A DNA stretch of 20,429 nt from an uncultured beta proteobacterium (GTDB lineage Bacteria > Pseudomonadota > Gammaproteobacteria > Burkholderiales > SG8-39), in contig CADEDU010000031.1 in the NCBI GenBank assembly GCA_902826155.1, positions 1 through 20,429 of the forward strand. Reading direction: 5' to 3'. Made by a program: the position numbers and the translations under genes. Under the pieces are notes generated by a model. The model was given only the letters and a program-made list of their open reading frames with translations, was not told where the DNA came from and did no database searches. Shown here piece by piece: positions 8,763 through 16,936 of this stretch (position 1 is the first letter of the stretch; the number at the start of each line of letters is the position of its first letter).

Positions 8763-10267
8763 TGCCGGTCGTGCTGTGGACCGATGCGCTGGTGTGGCTG
8801 ATCGTCGCTACGATCATCGGCTATGCGCTCTATGCCCGCGGGCGCGAGCATCTGGCCAGCCCCTGGCGTCGCGTTGCGCGCAGCAACGCGGCGATGGTGG
8901 CGCTGGTGGTTCTTGCCGCGTTCGTCACGATCGGTTTGCTCGATTCACTGCATTTCCGCGCGCGTCTTCCGGAGGCGGCGAAAGCGACCGATGCCACCGA
9001 CAAGAAGGTCGACGCGGATAAGAAGGTGGACGCGGAAAGAGCGGCAACGGCGAAAAGTGTGGGCGCAAGCGCGTACAGCGTGGAGGTGAGCAGCGTGCTC
9101 GATGCATTGCTCGGCGGCATCAAGACACGCACCGAGCGCACCTATTCCGCGCCCTTCGCGCTGCACCTGTTCCAGCGCGAAACCATCGAGCTTGGCGGCG
9201 GCCGGGTCGAGCGCATCTACCCACGGCTGCGGCACGGCGGTGCCCATCTGACCGACGAGAGTGATCGTGGACGTGACATCGCTCTGCGCGTAGTGCGCGG
9301 CGTGATCGTCGCGCTGATCGTTTGGACGGTTGCGGTGCTGTTCCTCACTCGACTGATCGCCCGCCGGCACGAGCAGAGCTTGCGCGAAACCTGGAGCGCG
9401 ATCTGGCGCGGTGCCACCGTCGTGCGTTGGCGCGCTGCGTTCATCGCGGCCGGGGTGCTGCTCGCGCTTGCGATCCCGGTGTTCATGCTCGCGACGAAGT
9501 ACCACGTGCTGGGCACCGACAAGGTCGGGCAGGACGTGTTCTACCAGTCGCTCAAGAGCGTCCGCACCGCACTGGTGATCGGTACGGTCACGACGCTGGT
9601 GACGCTGCCGTTCGGCGTGCTGCTGGGCATCTGCGCGGGATACTTTCGCGGCTGGGTCGACGACGTCATCCAGTACGTCTACACGACCATCAACTCGATC
9701 CCGAGCGTGCTGCTGATCGTCGCCGCGGTGCTGATGATGCAGGTGGTCATCGAGAAGTACGCGAGCCTGTTTCCGACGACGGCCGAGCGCGCCGACATCC
9801 GCCTGCTGGTGCTGTGCGTCATTCTCGGGTTGACCAACTGGACCGGGCTCGCGCGTCTGCTGCGCGGCGAGACGCTCAAGTTGCGCGAGCTCGAATACAT
9901 CCAGGCGGCAAAGGCGTTCGGCGTCTCGGCGCCGCGGACGATCGTGCGCCACATCCTGCCCAACACGATGCACATCGTGTTGATCGCGCTGGTCATGGAG
10001 TTCAGCTCCCTGGTGCTCGCCGAGGCGGTACTGTCGTACATCGGGGTGGGTGTCGACCCGACAATGGTGAGCTTCGGCACGATGATCAACCAGGCACGCC
10101 TGGAGATGGCCCGCGATCCGATGGTGTGGTGGTCGCTCGCGGCGGCGTTCTGCTTCATGTTCACGCTGGTGCTGGCGGCGAATTTGCTCGCCGACGCGGT
10201 ACGCGACGCTTTCGATCCGCGGACCGTGGTGGGAAGTGCGCCGGTCGCGGTCAAGGGTGCAGCATGA
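8762..10267 (+). CDS. ABC transporter permease, DppC/OppC type, with long N-terminal extension
   Basis: This is the second channel subunit. The 501-residue protein is far longer than the usual roughly 300. The DppC core begins near residue 226: helix, then HVLGTDKVGQDVFYQSLKS, further helices, EAA loop YIQAAKAFGVSAPRTIVRHI (about 379-398), and the family ending LLADAVRDAFDPR. Before the core are three extra predicted helices (about 5-23, 42-61, 178-199). Between the second and third is a hydrophilic region of about 115 residues with a DKKVDA repeat (about 80-91). The start at 8762 overlaps the previous stop by one base; the frame is open upstream but runs through the preceding gene. The last bases are part of a 26-bp tandem duplication leading into the ATPase gene. 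The role of the extension is unknown. Confidence 0.92.
   Translation: MPVVLWTDALVWLIVATIIGYALYARGREHLASPWRRVARSNAAMVALVVLAAFVTIGLLDSLHFRARLPEAAKATDATDKKVDADKKVDAERAATAKSVGASAYSVEVSSVLDALLGGIKTRTERTYSAPFALHLFQRETIELGGGRVERIYPRLRHGGAHLTDESDRGRDIALRVVRGVIVALIVWTVAVLFLTRLIARRHEQSLRETWSAIWRGATVVRWRAAFIAAGVLLALAIPVFMLATKYHVLGTDKVGQDVFYQSLKSVRTALVIGTVTTLVTLPFGVLLGICAGYFRGWVDDVIQYVYTTINSIPSVLLIVAAVLMMQVVIEKYASLFPTTAERADIRLLVLCVILGLTNWTGLARLLRGETLKLRELEYIQAAKAFGVSAPRTIVRHILPNTMHIVLIALVMEFSSLVLAEAVLSYIGVGVDPTMVSFGTMINQARLEMARDPMVWWSLAAAFCFMFTLVLAANLLADAVRDAFDPRTVVGSAPVAVKGAA
8999..9034. repeat. Imperfect 18-bp tandem repeat inside the permease gene
   Basis: GACAAGAAGGTCGACGCG (8999-9016) is followed by a copy with two changes (9017-9034). 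It encodes the in-frame repeat DKKVDA DKKVDA in the extra hydrophilic loop, so the loop length may vary between strains. Confidence 0.9.
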
Positions 10268-10295
10268 CCGTCGCGGTCAAGGGGGCAACATGACC
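10244..10295. repeat. 26-bp tandem duplication over the permease stop and ATPase start
   Basis: The units at 10244-10269 and 10270-10295 differ at two positions. Each carries a purine-rich site (TCAAGGG) and an ATGA. In the first, ATGA holds the permease stop (10265-10267) and a new ATG (10264). In the second, ATGA holds the ATPase start (10290) and the stop (10291-10293) of a nine-codon [12 protein letters not shown]. That short ORF is simply a copy of the permease C terminus. Confidence 0.9.
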
Positions 10296-12332
10296 GACGC
10301 AGCCGTTCGCGTTTCGTCGTTGTCGACTCGCTTCGAAGGCGGCAGCGAACCGGTGCAGGCCGTCGATCGCGCGAGTTTCGAGATCGCCCCAGGCGAGACG
10401 TTCGCGCTGGTGGGCGAGTCCGGCTGCGGCAAGAGCGTGACCGCGCTCTCGCTGATGCGCCTGCTGCCCGACTCGGCGCGGATCACTAGCGGCGAGGTGC
10501 GGCTCGATCAGGTCGATCTGCTGGGGCTGCCTGAGGCCGCGATGCGCGGCGTGCGCGGCAGGCGCGTGGCGATGATCTTCCAGGAGCCGACCACCAGCCT
10601 CAATCCGGTCATGACGGTGGGCCGGCAGATCGAGGAGGTGCTGGCGCGCCATCTGAATCTGCGCGGCCAGGCGGCGCGTGAGCGGGCGCTGCAGTTGCTC
10701 AGTGCCGTGGGCATTCCCGATCCGACGCGGCGCCTCGATGACTATCCGTTCCAGCTGTCCGGTGGCATGAAGCAGCGCGTGATGATCGCGATCGCGCTGG
10801 CAGGCGAGCCGGAGCTGATCGTTGCCGATGAGCCGACCACCGCGCTGGATGTGACGATACAGGCGCAGGTGCTCGATCTGTTGCGCGAACTGCAGCGCGA
10901 ACGGCGGATGTCGCTGCTGCTCATCACCCATGATCTGGGCGTGGTTGCGACGATGGCGCACCGGGTCGGCGTGATGTATGCCGGCGAGATCGTCGAGCTG
11001 GCTTCACGCGAGGCGTTCTTTCGCCGACCGCGACACCCGTACGCGCAGAAGCTGTTCGCGGCGCTGCCGGGCGTGGCCAAACGTGGCGCGGCGCTATCGG
11101 TGATTCCCGGCCAGGTACCCTCGCTCGCACAGACGTTCGCGGGCTGTCGTTTCGTCGATCGCTGCGAGCTGGCGATGCCGCGTTGCCGGTCGGAGCAACC
11201 GCAGTGGTCGAGCCCGGAGCCGGAACATGCGGTGAAGTGTTTCGCCGCCGAGGCCGCTGCAGTGCTCGATATGAGCGGTGCGGCAACCGCGCGGTCAAGC
11301 GGCGTGGCAAGCAGCGGAGTAGACGCGTCTCGACCGCGTGCCGCGACGCGATCGCGTGCCGATGATGGCGCCGCGCCGCTGCTCGAGGTTCGCGATCTGA
11401 AGGTGCACTTCCCGATCAGGCGCGGCATCCTCAAGCGCACGGTTGGGCGGGTACGTGCGGTCGATGGGATCTCGCTCACCATCCACGCGGGCGAGACGCT
11501 CGCGCTGGTGGGTGAGTCCGGCTGCGGCAAGACCACGGCGGGCAAGGCGATCACCCGGCTCATCGACTCGACCGGCGGGAGCATCGCGTTCGATGGCACC
11601 GACCTCACGACGCTGCAGGGCGAATCGTTGCGTGCAAGGCGCGCCGGGTTTCAGATCATCTTTCAGGACCCGTACGCTTCGCTCAACCCGCGCATGCGCG
11701 TCGATCAGATCCTGCTCGAAGGGATGCAATCGCTCGGCGTGCTGGGTGACGATGCCGCGCGCTCGCGCCGCATCGATGAACTGCTCGCCCGCGTCGGTCT
11801 GCCTGGCAATGCCAAGAGCCGTTATCCGCACGAATTTTCCGGTGGTCAGCGACAGCGTCTGGCGATCGCACGCGCGCTGGCGGTGAGTCCGCGGTTGCTG
11901 ATCTGCGACGAACCGACAAGTGCACTCGACGTCTCGGTGCAGGCGCAGATCCTCAACCTGCTGGCTGAACTGCAGCGCGAGCTGGGCGTGGCTTACCTGT
12001 TCATCACCCACAATCTCGCGGTGGTGGAGTACCTCGCGCACCGCGTGGCGGTGATGTACCTGGGGCGGATCGTCGAGGAGGGCAGTGCCGAGGAGGTGCT
12101 CGGCGCGCCGCGTCACCCCTACACCCAATCGCTGCTTGCCGCGGTGCCGGCACTCGATGGCGTCGATCGTCGGATCGCGCTCAGCGGTGAGGCGCCTTCG
12201 CCGATCGACCCGCCGGCGGGCTGCCACTTCCATCCGCGCTGCCCGCGCGCGGTCGAGGAATGCAGGCGCAGCTATCCCGCGTCACTGTCGCTGAGCGACA
12301 CGCATCGCGTGGCGTGCGCGCTGGTGCGCTGA
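10290..12332 (+). CDS. Fused double ATP-binding subunit of the peptide-type ABC importer
   Basis: This is the cytoplasmic motor of the importer, DppD-like and DppF-like halves in one 680-residue chain, as in E. coli YejF and GsiA. First half: Walker A GESGCGKS (42-49), signature LSGGMKQR (156-163), Walker [13 protein letters not shown] (about 176-187), and the oligopeptide C-terminal region from RHPYAQKLF. An Ala/Arg/Ser linker (about 325-360) follows. Second half: Walker [10 protein letters not shown] (about 408), [20 protein letters not shown], and RHPYTQSLL near the end. Both halves carry the same spacing of four cysteines, C-x5-C-x6-C-x17-C (286-317 and 645-676), a possible metal or Fe-S site. 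The start at 10290 has AAGGGGG upstream. It ends the operon; a hairpin repeat array follows. Both ATP sites look intact. Confidence 0.95.
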   Translation: MTDAAVRVSSLSTRFEGGSEPVQAVDRASFEIAPGETFALVGESGCGKSVTALSLMRLLPDSARITSGEVRLDQVDLLGLPEAAMRGVRGRRVAMIFQEPTTSLNPVMTVGRQIEEVLARHLNLRGQAARERALQLLSAVGIPDPTRRLDDYPFQLSGGMKQRVMIAIALAGEPELIVADEPTTALDVTIQAQVLDLLRELQRERRMSLLLITHDLGVVATMAHRVGVMYAGEIVELASREAFFRRPRHPYAQKLFAALPGVAKRGAALSVIPGQVPSLAQTFAGCRFVDRCELAMPRCRSEQPQWSSPEPEHAVKCFAAEAAAVLDMSGAATARSSGVASSGVDASRPRAATRSRADDGAAPLLEVRDLKVHFPIRRGILKRTVGRVRAVDGISLTIHAGETLALVGESGCGKTTAGKAITRLIDSTGGSIAFDGTDLTTLQGESLRARRAGFQIIFQDPYASLNPRMRVDQILLEGMQSLGVLGDDAARSRRIDELLARVGLPGNAKSRYPHEFSGGQRQRLAIARALAVSPRLLICDEPTSALDVSVQAQILNLLAELQRELGVAYLFITHNLAVVEYLAHRVAVMYLGRIVEEGSAEEVLGAPRHPYTQSLLAAVPALDGVDRRIALSGEAPSPIDPPAGCHFHPRCPRAVEECRRSYPASLSLSDTHRVACALVR

Positions 12333-12362
12333 AGCCCACGACTCGCGGATCCGATACAGCGC

Positions 12363-12442
12363 GCATCGCGACCAAGGCGCGATCAGGGTGGCATCGCGAC
12401 CAAGGCGCGATCAGGGTGGTATCGCGACCAAGGCGCGATCAG
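12363..12442. repeat. Three tandem 28-bp repeats, each able to form a hairpin
   Basis: Units at 12363-12390, 12391-12418 and 12419-12442 (the last is cut short) share ATCGCGACCAAGGCGCGAT. Within each, ATCGCG and CGCGAT can pair around a 7-nt loop. The array fills most of the gap between the convergent ATPase gene and the Bug receptor gene, and its third copy contains the receptor stop codon. It may act as a two-way transcription barrier; no T-run is present, so intrinsic termination is doubtful. Confidence 0.9.
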
Positions 12443-13401
12443 TTGCCCTTGATGCCGGCGGCCTTGATCAGCTTGGCGTTCTCGTCGAGTTCGCGGTTGA
12501 TCATCTCGGCGAATGCCGTCTGGGTCATGGTGTGCGGCTCCACGCCGAGCTTGGCGAATCGTTCCTTCACATCCGCCGACTCGACTACCTTGGAGATCTC
12601 CTGGTGCAAGCGGGCGACGATCTCCGGAGGCGTCTTGCCTGAGACCAGACCGCCGATCCAGAAGTGGTAGTCGGAGTTGGGATAGCCGAGTTCCGCGGTG
12701 GTGGGCAGATCGGGCAGCAAAGCGGAGCGGCGCTGCGAACCCATGCCCAGTGCAACCAACCGGCCGTCTTTCAGGTGCGGAATGATCTGAAACGTCGGTG
12801 CGAAGTAGTAGTCGGCACGTCCGGTCAGGACTTCGGTGAGCGCTTCGGGCGCGCCCTTGTAGTGCACGTGAACGACTTCGATGCCCGCGGCGAATCGGAA
12901 CCGCTCCGCATTCATGTGGGTCGCGCTGCCTACGCCGGCAGTGGTGACGTTCATGCTGCCGGGTTTGCCTTTCGCTGCCTCGACCAGTTCCTTCAGGGTC
13001 TTGTAGCCCTTGGCAGGGGAGGTGACGATCGTTGTCGGCATCACCGCGATCATCGCCGCCGGCGTGATGTCCTTGCGCGGATCGAACTGGGTGAGCGATA
13101 TCAGCGTGGACACGGTGTACGCGGCCGCGTGGATCATGATCGTATGGCCATCGGGCTCGCCTTTCGCCACCGAGGTTGCCGCGATCAATCCGCCGGCGCC
13201 GAGCCGGTTCTCGACGATGACCGGTTGGCCCAGGTTAACTTGCAGTCGTTCCGAGATCGTGCGAGCGACCGTGTCGGTGGCACTGCCTGGCGTGGTGCCG
13301 GAGATCAACCGTATGGTCTTGCTCGGAAAGCTCTGCGCCAGCGCGGCAGTGGTCAACGACGCGAGCAACACGCAAGCGGCACCCGCGATGTGGGATCGCA
13401 T
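12439..13401 (-). CDS. Tripartite tricarboxylate-type periplasmic solute receptor (Bug/TctC family)
   Basis: Bug receptors are periplasmic binding proteins of the TctC family, very abundant in Burkholderiales; they bind small carboxylates or similar compounds. The 320-residue product has a Sec signal peptide (MRSHIAGAACVLLASLTTAALA, cleavage before QS). The family opening is FPSKTIRLISGTTPGSATDT, followed by VIVENRLGAGGLIAA, HVHYKGAPEALTEVLTGRAD, and the typical end GVEPHTMTQTAFAEMINREL. The start at 13401 has AAGGAGA about eight bases upstream. No membrane TctA/TctB genes are nearby, so it is an orphan receptor, as most Bug proteins are. It lies 60 bases downstream of the transglycosylase gene on the same strand and may share its transcript, with a hairpin between. 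The ligand is unknown. Confidence 0.95.
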   Translation of the reverse strand: MRSHIAGAACVLLASLTTAALAQSFPSKTIRLISGTTPGSATDTVARTISERLQVNLGQPVIVENRLGAGGLIAATSVAKGEPDGHTIMIHAAAYTVSTLISLTQFDPRKDITPAAMIAVMPTTIVTSPAKGYKTLKELVEAAKGKPGSMNVTTAGVGSATHMNAERFRFAAGIEVVHVHYKGAPEALTEVLTGRADYYFAPTFQIIPHLKDGRLVALGMGSQRRSALLPDLPTTAELGYPNSDYHFWIGGLVSGKTPPEIVARLHQEISKVVESADVKERFAKLGVEPHTMTQTAFAEMINRELDENAKLIKAAGIKGN

Positions 13402-13424
13402 GACTTCGTCTCCTTTGGTGCGTG

Positions 13425-13451
13425 GCCTGCCCGGATGTGTCCGGTGCAGGC
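13425..13451 (-). other. Strong hairpin between the transglycosylase and Bug genes
   Basis: GCCTGC / GCAGGC (6 bp) encloses CCGGA / TCCGG (5 bp) around the loop TGTG, with one bulged T. It occupies the 60-base gap just before the Bug ribosome site. There is no T-run on either side. It could be an mRNA processing or stability element that sets a different level for the receptor. Confidence 0.55.
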
Positions 13452-13461
13452 GGTCAAAGAG

Positions 13462-15192
13462 TCAGCGCTTGACGAGCTGTACCCGGCCCGGATTGTTGGC
13501 TTTTGCTGGCGCGCGCGTCGCAGGCGCCTTGGCGCTCGTTCGCTTGGCCGGTGCGGACGCGGCAGCCTTGCTGGTCGGCGTTGGGGCCGCGGCGTTGGCG
13601 CCGAGCGTCACCTGCACCGACTTGCCGGCAATGAGAACGCCGCCGCCGTTCGCGCTCTGCAACTGCGCCACGCTCACGCCGTAGCGCTTCGCGATGGCCG
13701 TCCAGGTTTCGCCGCGGGCTACTTTGTGCGACACGACTCGGGTTTCGGGGTGCGCCGCGATCACCGCAAGACCGCTGAACAAGCCCGGGACCGGCACGGC
13801 GTTCGCGCCGTTGGCTACCAGCAGTTGGGTGTCGTTCGCCAGGCGTCCATTGCCGCGAATCCCGTTCACCTGCTGCAGATGCTCGACACTCATGCCATGA
13901 CGGGCTGCGATGCTTTGCAGCGTTTCGCCGCGCTGCGCCGAGACCAGGCGCCACGAGGTGAGCGGCTTGTCGTAGCTCGCGAGCTTCTCCATGAAGCGCT
14001 CGAGGCGCTCAGCCGGCAGGATCAGCGCAGGCGCCTGCGTCGACGAGGCGACCGGGCGGTTGTGGCCGGGATTGAGGGCCACCAGTTCCTCGACCGGCAT
14101 GTCGGCGAGCTTGGCGGCAACGTGCAGGTCGATGTCGCGGGTGAGCGTGACCGAGGCGAAGTAGGGCGCGTTCGGGATCGGATCGAGTTCGACCTTGCTC
14201 GCCGCCGGATTGGCGATGATGTTCTTGATCGCCTGAAGCTTGGGCACGTAATGCCGCGTTTCGGCCGGCATCGGCAGGCTGGCGTAGTCGCTGGCGAGCC
14301 CGGCCTTCTTGTTGCGCTCGACCGCACGCGCAACGGCCCATTCGCCCCAGTTGTACGACGCGAGCGCCAGATGCCAGTCACCGTGCATCTCGTAGATGTT
14401 CTGCAGGTAATCGAGCGCGGCGTTGGTCGAGGCGACGATGTCGCGGCGCGCGTCGTACCACCAGTTCTGCTGCAGGTTGTAGTGCTTGCCGGTCGAGGGG
14501 ATGAATTGCCACAGCCCCGCGGCGTGAGCGCGCGAGTAAGCCATCGGGTTGAACGCGCTTTCCACGATCGGCAGCAGCGCCAGCTCCGTCGGCATGCCGC
14601 GTCGCTCGAGCTCTTCGACGATGTGGAACAGATAGCGACGGCTGCGCTCGACCATCAGTTTCATGAACTGCGGCTGGCTGGCGTACCAGTTCTGACGTTC
14701 CACCACCAGCGGCGTGGCCAGATTCGGCATGGCAAAGCCGTTGCGGATGCGCTGCCACAGATCTTCGACCCGGGCCGTGTCCGACGGAGTCGGCTGTGCG
14801 CTCTCCTTCACGTCGGTGATCTGGATTCCCGGCTGATCTTCGAGCAGCAGCAGCGCTCGGACCGGATCGTGCGGGACGGCATCCGCTGCACCGGCTTCGG
14901 TGTTGGGTGCAACAGGAGCGGACGCTGCCGTGGCTGCAGGAGAAGACGGCGAGGCGCTGTCTGCAGTGGCGCCCGGCGTCGTTTGCTCGGTACCCTCGGC
15001 GATCAGGCGCCCGATCGGGTCGCGCGTTTCGCGCTCCTCCGGCGCGGTCGATTGCAGCATGCCTGCGTCCACAGCGCGCTCAGCTTGCGCCAAAGCGCTT
15101 GCGCTGGCGGCAGCCAAGCTCAGTCCTGTTGCAATAGACACTACGAGCGCACGGCAGGGCACGGGAGGACCCAGGGGCCGGAGACGACGCAT
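13462..15192 (-). CDS. mltD: Membrane-bound lytic murein transglycosylase D-like protein with two LysM domains
   Basis: MltD-type enzymes cleave the glycan strand of peptidoglycan, leaving 1,6-anhydro-muramic ends, in the periplasm. The 576-residue product has an N-terminal signal sequence ending near SALAQA, with no lipobox, unlike E. coli MltD. A long Ala/Pro/Thr-rich segment follows (to about 135). Next comes the SLT catalytic domain with the acid Glu211 in LPIVESAFNPMAYS, AAGLWQFIPSTGKHYNL and LALASYNWGE. LysM 1 lies at about 414-459 (RGETLQSIAARHGMSVEHL) and LysM 2 at about 486-530 (RGETWTAIAKRYGVSVAQL). A Lys/Ala/Pro-rich tail ends the protein. The ATG at 15192 is preferred over the TTG just before it; AAGGGG lies about eight bases upstream. 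It is divergent from the yafS-like gene, as in the E. coli mltD-gloB-yafS-rnhA-dnaQ region, but gloB is absent. Confidence 0.94.
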   Translation of the reverse strand: MRRLRPLGPPVPCRALVVSIATGLSLAAASASALAQAERAVDAGMLQSTAPEERETRDPIGRLIAEGTEQTTPGATADSASPSSPAATAASAPVAPNTEAGAADAVPHDPVRALLLLEDQPGIQITDVKESAQPTPSDTARVEDLWQRIRNGFAMPNLATPLVVERQNWYASQPQFMKLMVERSRRYLFHIVEELERRGMPTELALLPIVESAFNPMAYSRAHAAGLWQFIPSTGKHYNLQQNWWYDARRDIVASTNAALDYLQNIYEMHGDWHLALASYNWGEWAVARAVERNKKAGLASDYASLPMPAETRHYVPKLQAIKNIIANPAASKVELDPIPNAPYFASVTLTRDIDLHVAAKLADMPVEELVALNPGHNRPVASSTQAPALILPAERLERFMEKLASYDKPLTSWRLVSAQRGETLQSIAARHGMSVEHLQQVNGIRGNGRLANDTQLLVANGANAVPVPGLFSGLAVIAAHPETRVVSHKVARGETWTAIAKRYGVSVAQLQSANGGGVLIAGKSVQVTLGANAAAPTPTSKAAASAPAKRTSAKAPATRAPAKANNPGRVQLVKR

Positions 15193-15223
15193 CAAGTTCC
15201 CCTTCTTCTTCGAAAATCAATGA

Positions 15224-15253
15224 ATTGTACTTGCTTACTCGAAAGCGCGGCAA
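15224..15253 (-). promoter_or_regulatory. Candidate sigma-70 promoter of the transglycosylase gene
   Basis: On the minus strand, TTGCCG (15253-15248) and TACAAT (15229-15224) are separated by 18 bases. Four of six -35 bases and five of six -10 bases match consensus. The predicted start near 15217 gives a leader of about 25 bases containing AAGGGG. Confidence 0.5.
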
Positions 15254-15351
15254 TTCAACACCGCTGCCGAAGTCTGTACTTCTCACTGCGGGGCGTCGCC
15301 TGCCATTCGCCGGAGAAAATCGACCGTCTGTTCCGAGGCGATTTCTCGTTG

Positions 15352-15417
15352 CGCGGTCGAGCGCGCGGCGCTCTTCGGTCGAGCACGCCGCGTTTTTCGG
15401 TCGAGCACGCCGCGCTC
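15352..15417. repeat. Three 22-bp tandem repeats in the divergent intergenic region
   Basis: Units at 15352-15373 (diverged), 15374-15395 and 15396-15417 share CGGTCGAGCACGCCGCG; shorter fragments (GGTCGCTC, TTCGGTCGTC) continue to about 15443. The whole gap 15193-15584 has no convincing gene on either strand: short open frames are Arg-rich and cross the repeats. It holds only the two divergent promoter candidates and this repeat cluster. Confidence 0.85.
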
Positions 15418-15542
15418 TTTGGTCGCTCTTCGGTCGTCTTCGCCCACGCCGGCTCGCACGCACCAGCAGCGATAGCGTGATCCGCGCGACATCACGCGGC
15501 GTATAAACGCTTCGGCCCCGCTCAGCCGCCGGTTAGCAGGTC

Positions 15543-15548
15543 TATACT
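15543..15548 (+). promoter_or_regulatory. Candidate -10 box (TATACT) for the methyltransferase-rnhA unit
   Basis: TATACT lies 36 bases before the start at 15585. No good -35 is seen at 16-18 bases. The leader lacks a Shine-Dalgarno sequence. Confidence 0.35.
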
Positions 15549-15584
15549 CCCCCGTTCGCTCTGCGCCCGTCCCTGCTCGCTGCA

Positions 15585-16466
15585 ATGTCCCGCATCCAGC
15601 TCGAACCGCTCGAAAAATCGACCCTCGCGGATTGGTTCGCATCCGAGGTCGGACAGTACGTGCTCGCATGGGAGCGCCTGCAGATCGCCAACGCGGTCGA
15701 AGACGTGTTCGGCTACAACGCGGCGCAGTTCGGTCTGCCCAACCTGGATTTCCTGGAGGCGAATCGCATTTCCATGCGGTTCACGGTAGGCCCCGAGGCC
15801 GGGACGACGGTCCGCGCCGATTTCGAAACCGTGCCGATCGCCTCGCACAGCCTCGATCTGGTCGTGCTCCCGCACGTGCTCGAGTTCTGCAAGGATCCGC
15901 ATCAGGTGCTGCGCGAGGCCGAGCGCGTACTGGTGCCCGACGGGCAGATCGTCATCGCCGGATTCAACCCGATCAGTCTGTGGGGGGTCTCCAAGCTGCT
16001 CGCCGGCCGCTCGCGCGAATGGCCGTGGCGCGGCGAGTTCATCTCGCTGCTGCGCCTGCGCGACTGGCTGAAGCTGCTCGGTTTCGAGTTGAACGGCGGC
16101 AAGTTCGGCTGCTATGCGCCGCCTTTCAGGCACACCCGCTGGCTGAACCGGTTCCGCTTCATGGACTTCGCCGGTGACCGCTGGTGGCCGATCGTGGGCG
16201 GGCTGTACGTGATCCGGGCCGTGAAGCGCACGGTCGGCATGCGGCTGGTGACGCCGGCATGGCGTGGCCGCCGCAGGCAAGTGCCGGCGCTCGCGGCCGT
16301 GGCCCGGCGCGAAGGTGGCTGGGTGGGGGGATCGGAGTCTCGCGCGAGCGCGGCACCCATGCTGCGATTGATTCCGGGCGCGCCGTTTTCCGCTGCGCCC
16401 GCCAATGCGCCGATAACGGCGCAGCGACCACGCAATAGTGGCCCGGACAACAACGACGCCAACTGA
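15585..16466 (+). CDS. YafS-like SAM-dependent methyltransferase family protein
   Basis: This is a class I methyltransferase-fold protein of the group found beside rnhA and dnaQ in many proteobacteria (E. coli YafS); its substrate is unknown. The 293-residue product has the later methyltransferase motifs clearly: [19 protein letters not shown] (motif II region) and [19 protein letters not shown] (motif III). The expected glycine-rich SAM motif I is not evident near residues 35-55, as I recall is also true of this family, so cofactor binding is not proven. The final 60 or so residues are Arg/Ala/Pro-rich and look disordered. The start at 15585 is the only sensible ATG; it lacks a Shine-Dalgarno. 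The 3' end overlaps rnhA by 29 bases, implying co-expression. It is divergent from mltD. Confidence 0.85.
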   Translation: MSRIQLEPLEKSTLADWFASEVGQYVLAWERLQIANAVEDVFGYNAAQFGLPNLDFLEANRISMRFTVGPEAGTTVRADFETVPIASHSLDLVVLPHVLEFCKDPHQVLREAERVLVPDGQIVIAGFNPISLWGVSKLLAGRSREWPWRGEFISLLRLRDWLKLLGFELNGGKFGCYAPPFRHTRWLNRFRFMDFAGDRWWPIVGGLYVIRAVKRTVGMRLVTPAWRGRRRQVPALAAVARREGGWVGGSESRASAAPMLRLIPGAPFSAAPANAPITAQRPRNSGPDNNDAN

Positions 16467-16896
16467 CACGGTCCACGTCTATACCGACGGGGCATGCAAA
16501 GGCAATCCGGGGCCCGGAGGCTGGGGCGCCTACTTGCGCTACGGCGACCACGAGCGCGAACTGTTCGGTGGTGAAGCGCACACCACCAACAATCGCATGG
16601 AAATCACCGCGGTGATCGAGGCGCTGAGCGTGCTCAAGCGCAGCTGCCGCGTCGAGCTGTTCACCGATTCGCAGTACGTGAAGAACGGCATCACCCTATG
16701 GCTGGCCGACTGGAAGCGCCGCGGCTGGAAAACCGCTGACAAGAAACCGGTCAAGAACGTCGATCTGTGGGTGCGGCTGGAGCAGGCGGTCGCCACGCAC
16801 GACGTGCACTGGCACTGGGTGCGCGGGCACGACGGCAACGCCGGCAACGAGCGGGCCGATGAGCTGGCCAACCGCGGCGTGAGCGAGCTCAGGTGA
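16438..16896 (+). CDS. rnhA: Ribonuclease HI
   Basis: RNase HI cuts the RNA strand of RNA-DNA hybrids, removing R-loops and helping clear primers. The 152-residue product matches family length. Catalytic residues are all visible: Asp17 in [17 protein letters not shown], Glu55 in NNRMEITA, Asp77 in LFTDSQYV, His131 in [10 protein letters not shown] and Asp141 in ERADELAN. The GTG start at 16438 lies inside the methyltransferase gene (29-base overlap). It is chosen because no other ATG, GTG or TTG occurs in frame before the conserved [10 protein letters not shown] segment. The first ten residues are therefore a Thr-rich extension relative to typical homologues. dnaQ follows after 40 bases, the classic rnhA-dnaQ pair. 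Confidence 0.97.
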   Translation: MARTTTTPTDTVHVYTDGACKGNPGPGGWGAYLRYGDHERELFGGEAHTTNNRMEITAVIEALSVLKRSCRVELFTDSQYVKNGITLWLADWKRRGWKTADKKPVKNVDLWVRLEQAVATHDVHWHWVRGHDGNAGNERADELANRGVSELR

Positions 16897-16913
16897 TGCA
16901 TCGCGCGGTGCAT
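16896..16913 (+). other. Short palindromic hairpin after rnhA
   Basis: ATGCATC / GGTGCAT pair (one T-G wobble) around GCGC directly after the rnhA stop. There is no T-run. It may mark the rnhA mRNA end, just upstream of the candidate dnaQ promoter. Confidence 0.35.
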
Positions 16914-16922
16914 GGAACCACT

Positions 16923-16928
16923 TAGAAT
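16923..16928 (+). promoter_or_regulatory. Candidate -10 box (TAGAAT) for dnaQ, implying a leaderless mRNA
   Basis: TAGAAT ends eight bases before the dnaQ ATG at 16937. Normal spacing would place the transcription start at or within a base or two of the ATG. No Shine-Dalgarno sequence is present. A clear -35 is not visible. Confidence 0.35.
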
Positions 16929-16936
16929 CGCGCCTC

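Noticed and set aside
10236..10289. Upstream start for the fused ATPase
   Set aside because: The extra residues are encoded by the tandem duplication and the permease end; 10290 has a ribosome site and gives the family-like N terminus.
12363..12442. CRISPR array
   Set aside because: The three units are directly adjacent with no spacers, and no cas genes are nearby.
12664..15480. A 938-codon open frame on the plus strand across the Bug and transglycosylase genes
   Set aside because: It is antisense to two well-supported minus-strand genes, has no recognisable domain and is rich in Arg, Gly and His, as expected for a shadow frame in GC-rich DNA.
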